The position numbers and the translations under genes were made by a program. A stretch of DNA of 64,000 nt from Mangrovimicrobium sp033283265 (GTDB lineage: Bacteria > Pseudomonadota > Gammaproteobacteria > Pseudomonadales > Halieaceae): NCBI GenBank assembly GCA_033283265.1, contig JAWMQN010000001.1, positions 620,001 to 684,000 on the forward strand. The letters are read 5' to 3'. The stretch's first letter is position 1. Each line of letters starts with the position of its first letter. Below, piece after piece: positions 42,101-49,977 of the stretch. Below the pieces are notes generated by a model. It searched no databases and was not told where the DNA came from. It saw nothing but the letters and a program-made list of their open reading frames with translations.

Positions 42101-43876
42101 ATGCCAAGCTCCCGCACTGGCACAGGGCAACATCGTTCGGATCTTCAATCGGTTCTAGGCGAGCTACGCGGGACTCTGCTGGGCATTGCCCTGTTCAGCT
42201 TCCTGCTGAACCTCCTGATGCTGACCACACCGCTGTATATGCTCTCGGTGTACCAGCGCGTCCTCACCAGCGGTCATCACGCCACCCTGTTTTACCTCAC
42301 CCTGGTGGCGATTTTCGCCCTCCTCGTCCTCGGGCTGTTGTTCTCGATCAGGTCCTGGCTACTCAGCCGCATCAGCACCTGGCTGAGTGCTCGCCTGGGT
42401 GAGCGGGTTTTTTCAGCGAGCCTGGGTGGCACCCTGGCCGGCTCGCCCATGGGTGCGCAGCCCCTGCGCGACCTCGGCCAGTTGCAGTCGTTCATCAGTG
42501 GGCCTGGCGTTAGCACACTGTTCGATTCGCCGTGGGTGCCGGTCTTTGTCGTGGTGATCTGGCTGATGCACCCCTGGCTGGGCCTGCTCGCCCTTGGCAG
42601 CGCGATCGTCCTTTACCTGCTTGCCTGGTGCAATGAACTGCTTATCAGTGCCGCGCAAAAAGCCACCGTACAGCAGCAGTCGCGGGCCTACCAGTTCGCC
42701 GAAAGTTCCCTGCGCAATGCCGAGGTCGTGCGCGCCATGCACATGGGCCCGAGCCTGCAAACGCACTGGCGCGAGCTGAATACACAGGCGCTGGAGGAAC
42801 AGGATATCGCCAATTCACGCAGCGCTTTCATTGTCGGGATCACCCGCTTTGTGCGCCTGGCTGCCCAGGTCGGTGTTCTCGGCCTCGGTGCGGTGCTGGT
42901 GCTCTCCGCGGAGATCACTGCCGGCCACATGATCGCCGCGGCAATTCTGCTCGGGCGCGCACTGGCGCCCGTGGAGCAGGCAACGGCCGCCTGGCGCAGT
43001 TTCGTTTCTGCACGGACGAGTTATTCCCGTCTGCAGAAACTCCTGGATGCCTTCCCCCAGGAGGGGGAGAAAATAGTCCTGCCCGCGCCGCAGGGACACC
43101 TGGACGTGGAAAATGCCAGTTACCTGCCGCCCGGCAGCGACAAGCCGGTTTTGCAAAACATTTCCTTCAGCGTTCCGGCCGGCACCACGGTCGCGGTGAT
43201 CGGCCCCTCCGCCTCGGGAAAGACCAGCCTGTGCCGGCTGCTGGTCGGCGTCTGGCCACCAAATGCCGGAGCGGTTCGCCTCGATGGCGCGCAGGTACAC
43301 GAGTGGAACCGGGAGGCGTTCAGCCGCCACGTGGGTTACCTGCCCCAGGATGTCGAACTGTTCGCCGGCAGCGTGCGGCAGAATATCGCCCGCATGGGGG
43401 AAGCTGCCGATGAGGAGGTGATCGCCGCCGCCAGCCTCGCCGATGTCCACGACATGATCCTGCACCTGCCGCAGGGCTATGCCACCGAGATAGGTGCCGG
43501 CGGTTTCATCCTGTCGGCGGGGCAGCGCCAGCGCATCGGCCTGGCCAGGGCCCTGTTCCGGGACCCCAGGGTGGTGGTGCTGGACGAGCCGAACGCAAAC
43601 CTGGACAGGGTCGGTGAAGCCGCCCTCTCGCGTACCCTGAAGGCCCTGAAGGCGCGCGGCACCACGGTAATCCTGGTCGTGCATCACGCCAGCCTGTTGG
43701 CCTCCGTGGACAAGGTGCTGCTGTTGCAGGACGGTCGCGTGGGCGGCTATGGCCCGCGCAGCGAAATCATTCCGGCCTTCAAGGGCAGTGATCACGTCGG
43801 CGCGGAAAGCTCCGGCAAATCCGCGGAGCCCGGCGGCGACCAGGGCGGCGCCGGCGCACCGGAGCGGGGGTCCTGA
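42101..43876 (+). CDS. Type I secretion ABC exporter (PrtD-like, no peptidase-like domain)
   Basis: 591 residues. The N-terminal membrane domain starts at once (GIALFSFLLNLLMLTTPLYM), with six spans to about residue 300. The ATPase domain has Walker A GPSASGKTS, signature LSAGQRQRIGLARAL and Walker B VVVLDEPNANLD. There is no N-terminal C39 or C39-like domain, which separates it from LapB/HlyB-type exporters (about 710 residues) and places it with PrtD/AprD. It moves unfolded substrate from the cytosol straight to the outside, with the HlyD protein encoded 2 bp downstream and an outer membrane TolC not found here. The likely cargo is the divergent giant protein. Confidence 0.93.
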   Translation: MPSSRTGTGQHRSDLQSVLGELRGTLLGIALFSFLLNLLMLTTPLYMLSVYQRVLTSGHHATLFYLTLVAIFALLVLGLLFSIRSWLLSRISTWLSARLGERVFSASLGGTLAGSPMGAQPLRDLGQLQSFISGPGVSTLFDSPWVPVFVVVIWLMHPWLGLLALGSAIVLYLLAWCNELLISAAQKATVQQQSRAYQFAESSLRNAEVVRAMHMGPSLQTHWRELNTQALEEQDIANSRSAFIVGITRFVRLAAQVGVLGLGAVLVLSAEITAGHMIAAAILLGRALAPVEQATAAWRSFVSARTSYSRLQKLLDAFPQEGEKIVLPAPQGHLDVENASYLPPGSDKPVLQNISFSVPAGTTVAVIGPSASGKTSLCRLLVGVWPPNAGAVRLDGAQVHEWNREAFSRHVGYLPQDVELFAGSVRQNIARMGEAADEEVIAAASLADVHDMILHLPQGYATEIGAGGFILSAGQRQRIGLARALFRDPRVVVLDEPNANLDRVGEAALSRTLKALKARGTTVILVVHHASLLASVDKVLLLQDGRVGGYGPRSEIIPAFKGSDHVGAESSGKSAEPGGDQGGAGAPERGS

Positions 43877-43878
43877 GG

Positions 43879-45231
43879 GTGGGCCTGCCTGCGCGCGACA
43901 CAACTGCGGCCAATGACAGTGCTGGCCCCGACGCATTACTGCTCTCGCGCCTTACCCGCGCACCGCTGCTGCTGGGTTACGCCATCTCCCTCCTTTGTTT
44001 CGGCGGGCTGGGGCTGTGGTCCGTAACCGCCAATATCGCCAGCGCCGTGGTGGCCTCGGGGGTCGTCAGCCCCGAGGGCAACCGCAAGGTCATCCAGCAT
44101 TTCGAAGGCGGGATCATCGCCGAGATCCTGGTCGACGAGGGAGATGAGGTCGCAGCAGGCGACCCCCTGCTGGTGCTGCGTGAAACCCGTGCGCGCGCGT
44201 CGGTGGAAGTCCTGCGCGGCCAGGAGTGGCTGCTGGCCGCAACCGTCGCCCGCCTGGAGGCCGCCCAGGCGAACGCGCCACTGGTCTTTCCCAGCTGGAT
44301 GACTGATCGAGCCGCGGCCAGTGGCCAGTTGAACGACATCCTCACGGCACAACGGGATCTTTTCGACAGCAGGGAAGCGCTCTACGCCAGCCGCAAGGCC
44401 ATCGGCGAGAAGCGCGTCGCCCAGCTGGAACAGGAGATCGCCGGCCTGGAGGCACAGATCAGCAGCCAGCGCCGGCAGCTGGAACTGATCGCCGAGGAAC
44501 GGGTGGCGAAGAAAAAGATGCTCGACGGCGGCCTCTTTCCCCTGCCCGAGTACCTCGCCCTGCTGCGACTGGAGGCCGAGGTACAGGGCGAGATGGCACA
44601 GAACGAGGCGATGATCGCCCGTGCCGGGCAGAGTATCGGCGAAACCCGCCTGCAGATTGTCAGTGTCGAATCGGAGCGGCTGGATGCCATCAACGACGAA
44701 TTGTCCGAGGCGCGCACCGATCTCGACTCAGTGAAGGAGCGCCTCGTTGCCGGCGAGGACGCCCTGACGCGCACGGTGATCGCCGCCCCGGTGGCCGGCG
44801 TGGTGGTCAACAAACGTTTCTACACCACCGGGGGCGTCGTCGGGCCGGGCGAGGCCATCATGGACATCGTGCCCTCGGGCGAGAAACTGCTGATCGATGC
44901 CCGGCTGAGCCCGCTGGACGTGGACGAAGTCTATGCCCAACAGCAGGCGCGGGTGGTCTTCTCCGCCTTTGCCGCGCGCAACCTGCCACAGATCCACGGC
45001 ACCCTGCAGTCGATCTCCGCCGACAGCCTGCTCGACGAAATGACCGGGCTCAAGTACTACCGCGCCCGGGTGGAGGTGACGGAGGACGAACTGGCGCGGC
45101 TGGGCCCGGATATCAAGCTGAGTTCCGGGATGCCGGTCGAGCTGTACATCGTCACCGGTGAGCGCACCCTGATGCAGTACCTGCTGAAGCCGCTCACCGA
45201 TTCCCTGCGCAGGAGTTTCCGGGAGACCTAG
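43879..45231 (+). CDS. HlyD-family periplasmic adaptor of type I secretion
   Basis: 450 residues from a GTG 2 bp after the exporter stop. One membrane span (LLGYAISLLCFGGLGLWSV) is followed by the lipoyl half-motifs (NRKVIQHFEGGIIAEILVDE and ALTRTVIAAPVAGVVVNKRF), a long coiled-coil hairpin from about residue 110 to 300 (LEQEIAGLEAQISSQRRQLE) and a beta-barrel part ending GMPVELYIVTGERTLMQYLL. This is the usual PrtE/HlyD build. It bridges the inner-membrane exporter and the outer-membrane channel. Confidence 0.93.
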   Translation: MGLPARDTTAANDSAGPDALLLSRLTRAPLLLGYAISLLCFGGLGLWSVTANIASAVVASGVVSPEGNRKVIQHFEGGIIAEILVDEGDEVAAGDPLLVLRETRARASVEVLRGQEWLLAATVARLEAAQANAPLVFPSWMTDRAAASGQLNDILTAQRDLFDSREALYASRKAIGEKRVAQLEQEIAGLEAQISSQRRQLELIAEERVAKKKMLDGGLFPLPEYLALLRLEAEVQGEMAQNEAMIARAGQSIGETRLQIVSVESERLDAINDELSEARTDLDSVKERLVAGEDALTRTVIAAPVAGVVVNKRFYTTGGVVGPGEAIMDIVPSGEKLLIDARLSPLDVDEVYAQQQARVVFSAFAARNLPQIHGTLQSISADSLLDEMTGLKYYRARVEVTEDELARLGPDIKLSSGMPVELYIVTGERTLMQYLLKPLTDSLRRSFRET

Positions 45232-45362
45232 CGGCGCGGGCACGACTATTCAAACCCGCGGTCAGCGCGAGCAAAAGCGCCCGCTGACGCACAGCCATGC
45301 TGTCAACTCCTGTACCTTCGACTACACTCCGCTGGCCCGCCAAACTTCCCGGAGTGAAAACA

Positions 45363-46271
45363 GTGACCAATCCTGGTGGCAACATAGCCTGCGTAACGAC
45401 CCTGTTTGCCTGCCTGCTCTGCCCCCCGGTCCTCGCCCAGTTGCACACTCCGCCACTCGACCCGAAGCAGACCTACTCGCCCTACCCGGACGAGACTTTC
45501 GCCAATACGGTCTATTTCGGCGACACGCACCTGCACACCTCCTACTCGGTAGACGCAGGTATGGCGGGTAACACGGTGGCGCCCGAGGACGCCTACCGCT
45601 TCGCCCTCGGTCACGAGGTGACCAGCAGTACCGGCCTGCGGGCGCGCCTGAAGCGCCCACTCCACTTTCTCGTCATCGCCGACCACGCCGAGAATCTCGG
45701 CATGGCGCCACTCATCGAGAAATCTGCCCAGGTGGTGCTCGACAACCCCCAGTCGAAGCGCTACCACGACATGGTCAAGTCCGGCAAAGGCTACGAGGCC
45801 TTCCTCGACTGGCTCAGTTACCAGTCCCGCGCCGAGGATCCGATCAAGGACGCATCGATGGTGCGCGCTATCCGCGACCCCGACGGGGCGAACCTGGATC
45901 GCATGCAGGTAATCAAGGGCTGGGTGGACGGCGACGGCAACACGCACGAGCGGATCTTCGACATCGCCGCATCCGGGGATCGCGAGATAGGCGCCGACGG
46001 GAGAGTCACCCAGGCCATCGCCAGCACAGTGGATGTGGACGAGGCTAGCTATGACAACTCCACGGGTGCTGCGGTGCTGGACGCATTCTGGAAGGATCCG
46101 GATTTCGACCCGCGTCAGCGCGCCTTCTACTATGTGCGCGTCATCGAGATCCCCACACCAACCTTCCTGGCCTACGACCGCAAGTTCTACCGCATCGAGG
46201 ACATGCCCGACGATGCGACCCTTGTGTCGCAGGAGCGCGCCATCACCAGCCCGATCTGGTATACACCATAG
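45363..46271 (+). CDS. DUF3604 protein lacking its central region
   Basis: 302 residues from GTG at 45363 with GGAG 8 bases upstream, which starts a signal peptide (VTTLFACLLCPPVLA). The N-terminal part has the family hallmark YFGDTHLHTSYSVDAGM and HFLVIADHAENLG (a PHP-like metal site), and the C-terminal part the family end DPDGANLDRMQVIKGWVDGD and FYYVRVIEIPTPTF. From memory, full DUF3604 proteins have about 300 further residues between these two parts, including GFEWTS, HRNVIFRD, PHN and DSHTS segments with other metal ligands. Here the frame passes directly from SMVRAI into RDPDGANLD. The frame is intact, so a shortened protein is made, but activity is doubtful. LapG follows after 26 bp. 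Confidence 0.85.
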   Translation: MTNPGGNIACVTTLFACLLCPPVLAQLHTPPLDPKQTYSPYPDETFANTVYFGDTHLHTSYSVDAGMAGNTVAPEDAYRFALGHEVTSSTGLRARLKRPLHFLVIADHAENLGMAPLIEKSAQVVLDNPQSKRYHDMVKSGKGYEAFLDWLSYQSRAEDPIKDASMVRAIRDPDGANLDRMQVIKGWVDGDGNTHERIFDIAASGDREIGADGRVTQAIASTVDVDEASYDNSTGAAVLDAFWKDPDFDPRQRAFYYVRVIEIPTPTFLAYDRKFYRIEDMPDDATLVSQERAITSPIWYTP

Positions 46272-46297
46272 GCTTTTCCGGCAGCTGGGGAGAAATC

Positions 46298-47017
46298 ATG
46301 CTGACAAGACGCTCGTTCACGCTGGGCCTGTACCTGTTCTATGCAGCAGCAAGCGCCCGGGCCGGCGACGACTGGCGACCCTGGGATGAAGCCGTGTTCC
46401 AGGAAGTGGCTCGCCTCTACGGTACCGCCGCGGAGCGGCGCATGCGCCTCCTGCACCAGTTCGTGGCGGACAACTACCACGCCACCGAAATGGAGAAGGT
46501 CGTGCGCACCAACAGCCTGGCGAACAACCTCCCCTGGATCGCAGACCGCGACAAGTATCACCAGGACGACTACTGGGCGACGCCACTGGAAACCATCACG
46601 ACATTCGGCGGCGATTGCGAAGACATCGCGATTACCAAGCTGGTCATCCTGCGCGCCCTGGGCGTGCCCGCGGAGAAGCTGAGGCTGGCCCATGTCCAGA
46701 TCATACGCACGGGCGAAGCGCACATGGTGCTGGCCTACAACGAGAACCCGGCGCTTCCCCCGGGTGAAAGCAATGTCTATGTGCTCGACAATTTCATACC
46801 TTCAGTACTGGTGCATACGAAAAGGACGGACCTGAAAGTGTTGTACACGGTCGATAGCACGAAGAACGTCCGAATCATCAGTGACCAGGACGGGCAGAGA
46901 ACCGTGGTGAAATCCGTGGATAACGCGAAATACGGAAAAATCGATAGGATCACCGAAAAAGTCGCGGAGACCCGCGCCCATTTCCAGGCCTTGAACGGCG
47001 GGCGTCCCCTGTTCTGA
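46298..47017 (+). CDS. lapG: LapG-type periplasmic cysteine protease (BTLCP family)
   Basis: 239 residues, with GGGGAGA before the ATG. A signal peptide (FTLGLYLFYAAASARA) precedes the bacterial transglutaminase-like fold. The triad can be placed: C107 in FGGDCEDIAITK, H142 in EAHMVLAY and D164 in YVLDNF. In Pseudomonas, LapG cleaves the N-terminal anchor of the LapA adhesin unless held by the c-di-GMP receptor LapD. Here it sits beside type I secretion genes and a giant adhesin, but no GGDEF/EAL LapD gene is in the window. Whether the local adhesin is its substrate is uncertain. Confidence 0.9.
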   Translation: MLTRRSFTLGLYLFYAAASARAGDDWRPWDEAVFQEVARLYGTAAERRMRLLHQFVADNYHATEMEKVVRTNSLANNLPWIADRDKYHQDDYWATPLETITTFGGDCEDIAITKLVILRALGVPAEKLRLAHVQIIRTGEAHMVLAYNENPALPPGESNVYVLDNFIPSVLVHTKRTDLKVLYTVDSTKNVRIISDQDGQRTVVKSVDNAKYGKIDRITEKVAETRAHFQALNGGRPLF

Positions 47018-47046
47018 ATTCGCGCGATTGCCGGGTCCCGCCAAGG

Positions 47047-47071
47047 AAAAAGGCCACCCTTTTGGGGTGGC
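47047..47071 (-). terminator. Terminator of the TonB-dependent receptor gene
   Basis: GCCACCC-TTTTG-GGGTGGC is a 7-bp stem that runs into CCTTTTT on the minus strand, 9 bases after the receptor stop. The same hairpin core recurs at 53.2 kb. Confidence 0.85.
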
Positions 47072-47079
47072 ACTCCTTG

Positions 47080-49977
47080 CTAGAGCCGCAACTGAATAGT
47101 GAGGTTATAACGTCGCCCCAGCACGTCATAGGTGCTGGGGTCTGTGTTCGCTTCGGTTGAAAATCTTCCCAGCTGGGGAGGTGCCGTATCGGTCAGGTTG
47201 AGCACACTGAAGCCAAGAGTAGCGGAGTCCCGCCACTGCCAGGAAAAGGCAAAATCCAGATAATTTTCGCTCTCTAGGGAAGGAACCGCGTCGACGCCGG
47301 GTGCACTAACACTACTCTCGAGGAGCGAGGAAGCGTTTGTCGTGCCATCAATCCACTGCCAGCTCAAGGTGGCGGCGATAGGACCGGTTTGATATTGCAG
47401 ACGGGTCAGAGCGCTATGTTCGGGTAGTGGTCCATCGTGCCCTACGATGCAAGGGGAGCCAAATCTTCCCGCACACTCCCAGCGCCCGGAGTTTGCCCCG
47501 AGGATTTCATATGATTCGACGCGATTGGCCACCAACGACAACGCGAAGCCGGAATGCCAGCCCCACGGCGCCGTGTGCGGAAGCCTGAATGTCAGGCCCA
47601 GGTCGTAGCCCCGGGTATTGATGGCACCAATATTAAAGTAACTACCGGCTATCCGCGTGAGATCACCGGCCGGGGAGCGCTCGATACCTGGGCAAAATTT
47701 ATCCGGATTCTCGCTAATGAAGCACAAGTTGAATGCAGCGAGGGGGTTAACGTAGGTAATCGGATCACTGATATCGATGCGGTATGCGTCAAATGTCAGT
47801 GAGACATTTCCTGCAATAAGCGGCTTCCAGACAAGTCCGAGTGTGTAGGTGTCTGCTGTTTCATTGGCCAGATCGCGATTACCACTGGTTACGTGAGTTA
47901 CCAGGGAGAGCGCGCCGGGTTCGTAGACAGCCAGGTTCTCAGGAGCAATACCCTGGGCGATACAGCGCTCGGAATAGTTCGGAAAATCTTGCGGGCGCTG
48001 GGAGGCCGCGCAGTAGTCAATGAAGAATGTGCCGAGAATGGCCTGGATATTCTCACTGGCAGGCAAATAATGTTCCTCCATGTTGGGTGCCCGGGCGGCA
48101 CGTTCGTACATGCCTCGGAATCGAAGGCCAGCAACAGGCGTCAAGCTCAGACCGGTCTTCCAGGTCCACTCGTCATCAGCGTTGGAGTAACTGGAATGCC
48201 GGGCTCCCAAATCCAATTCCAGCAGTGCAGTCCCGGTGCGGTCACGGGCAATCGGCAACAGTAGCTCTGCATATGCTTCAGTCACCCGGTCCCTACCGCT
48301 GACAGGTATATACGAACCAAACCCGTCATCGATCGGATCGGTCAGACGCGAATCCGGCTGGTAACCTAATTTGTCCTCCCGCCACTCGAGGCCTACTGCA
48401 AGCGCGATTTCCAGCTTATCGTTCAGGGCAATATTCCCGTTGGCGAGCAGTGATAGTACCTGTTGCCGCGTATCTTCGTGACTGCTGAATGCAGGCTCGC
48501 GGATAAATTCGGCCGCTTCAGCAGACAGTCCGCCCGGTCCAAAGATATCGGCGGCGCTGCAGTTATCGGAAACATCGAAGCAGCTACCAGAAACGGGATC
48601 GACCAAGAGGGCCTGCTGTAAACGTGCAGTGGAGTGGCCTCCTGACTGTCTCGTGTTGGCCTGGAATTCAGTACGTGTGTACCCTGCCGTCCAGTGCCAA
48701 TTCTCCAGCCAACTACCCTTCAGGCTCAGGTTGAGCCATGTGTTGTCCCGGCGCGATTTCTGTTTGCGATTTCCGAGCGCCATTGCGCGGTAATAGTACG
48801 GGAAGACGGCAAAGCCGATATTGTTGCGATCAAAATTGGTACGCAATACCTCTACGGCCGCGGGGCTCAAGACCGGGTTGCTCAAATTGACGATTAGTGG
48901 TTCCAGATTTACCGTCGAGGGGGCAAAACTCTGCTCGACCTCATAGTCGCTCCACAACAACGCCGCCTCCAGTTCAGTGGCTGGGGTGAGTTGCATATCC
49001 ATGAAGCCACCGACGGCCGTGCGCCGCAACCGGGGCCGGAGACTCTGTGCAGTGTTGAAGTTGAATGCGTCTTCCGGCCAGGAAAATGCAATCGGATTTC
49101 CACTCGCATCGAACGTCGTGCCCTGCCCAGCGAGTCCTTCATCGAGGAACGCTGGCAGGGGTTGGAATCCACCTGGAATATGCACACTCCCACACTCAAT
49201 GATCTCTCCTTCAGTGGTGTCTTCACACAGCACCCTTGATGAGATCTCACGCTCAGATTTTTTTATCGCCTGCAGGCCAAGGTGACTGAAAAACCCTGTG
49301 ATATGCCCCCTGCCTGCCGGAAGTTCTTTTCCGCCAAGCAATGAAATACTACCCGCACCGCCATCGTTGCGATCGGTGCGCTCGAGGCGGCTATCCAGTT
49401 CCAGGCCTTCCACGTCCTTCCGCAGGGAAAAATTCACCACACCACTCATGGCGTCCGGACCATAAGCGGCAGCAGCACCGCCGGTGAGTATCTCGATACG
49501 CTCCACCAGGCCTGGGGGCAGTATATTGATGTCGACTTCGCCGGTCGCGGTACTGGGTCCCAAGCGGCGATTATCAAGCAGTATCAGGTTGCGATTGGAC
49601 CCCAGGCCGCGCAGATTGAGCGTTGCCACGCCGGCTCTGGTAGTCCCAAACAGGTTGAAACTGTTGTTTCTACTCCCGTTGAATTGGGGGTAGCGGTCAA
49701 GCATCTCAGTTATGGTTTCACGACCGTCAATCTCAATATCCTCCCGGCTGACGGTGTACACCGGGCTGGGACTGGTGTAATCCGCCCGGGGTATGTGGCT
49801 GCCAAGTACCAGGACTTCTTCAATAACTCCCTCTTCCGATTGCGTAGCATCCGTTCCTTGATCGTCCCCGGCAGGGGACTGTGAAGACAGCAGAGCCGTG
49901 ACGATGAGAAACGGCGCAAGGCTAAAGTATCCGCGTCGCCTTGCCAAAAGGGGATCATCGCCAGTAGGCCGATTCAT
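47080..49977 (-). CDS. TonB-dependent outer membrane receptor
   Basis: 965 residues from ATG at 49977; the gene overlaps the preceding regulator by 23 bp, so the two are coupled. Signal peptide (FSLAPFLIVTALLSS). The plug domain starts after EEVLVLGSHIPRADYTSPSP and holds TRAGVATLNLRGLGSNRNLI, RRLGPSTATGEVDINILPP and GGAAAAYGPDAMSGVVNF. The barrel follows, with FRGMYERAARAPNMEEHYLP and the last strand GRRYNLTIQLRL. This is the large class of receptors for oligosaccharides, peptides or chelates; the ligand is not evident. Two Cys pairs in loops (GSCFDVSDNCSA and WECAGRFGSPCIVG) are extracellular candidates. A terminator follows. Confidence 0.92.
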   Translation of the reverse strand: MNRPTGDDPLLARRRGYFSLAPFLIVTALLSSQSPAGDDQGTDATQSEEGVIEEVLVLGSHIPRADYTSPSPVYTVSREDIEIDGRETITEMLDRYPQFNGSRNNSFNLFGTTRAGVATLNLRGLGSNRNLILLDNRRLGPSTATGEVDINILPPGLVERIEILTGGAAAAYGPDAMSGVVNFSLRKDVEGLELDSRLERTDRNDGGAGSISLLGGKELPAGRGHITGFFSHLGLQAIKKSEREISSRVLCEDTTEGEIIECGSVHIPGGFQPLPAFLDEGLAGQGTTFDASGNPIAFSWPEDAFNFNTAQSLRPRLRRTAVGGFMDMQLTPATELEAALLWSDYEVEQSFAPSTVNLEPLIVNLSNPVLSPAAVEVLRTNFDRNNIGFAVFPYYYRAMALGNRKQKSRRDNTWLNLSLKGSWLENWHWTAGYTRTEFQANTRQSGGHSTARLQQALLVDPVSGSCFDVSDNCSAADIFGPGGLSAEAAEFIREPAFSSHEDTRQQVLSLLANGNIALNDKLEIALAVGLEWREDKLGYQPDSRLTDPIDDGFGSYIPVSGRDRVTEAYAELLLPIARDRTGTALLELDLGARHSSYSNADDEWTWKTGLSLTPVAGLRFRGMYERAARAPNMEEHYLPASENIQAILGTFFIDYCAASQRPQDFPNYSERCIAQGIAPENLAVYEPGALSLVTHVTSGNRDLANETADTYTLGLVWKPLIAGNVSLTFDAYRIDISDPITYVNPLAAFNLCFISENPDKFCPGIERSPAGDLTRIAGSYFNIGAINTRGYDLGLTFRLPHTAPWGWHSGFALSLVANRVESYEILGANSGRWECAGRFGSPCIVGHDGPLPEHSALTRLQYQTGPIAATLSWQWIDGTTNASSLLESSVSAPGVDAVPSLESENYLDFAFSWQWRDSATLGFSVLNLTDTAPPQLGRFSTEANTDPSTYDVLGRRYNLTIQLRL

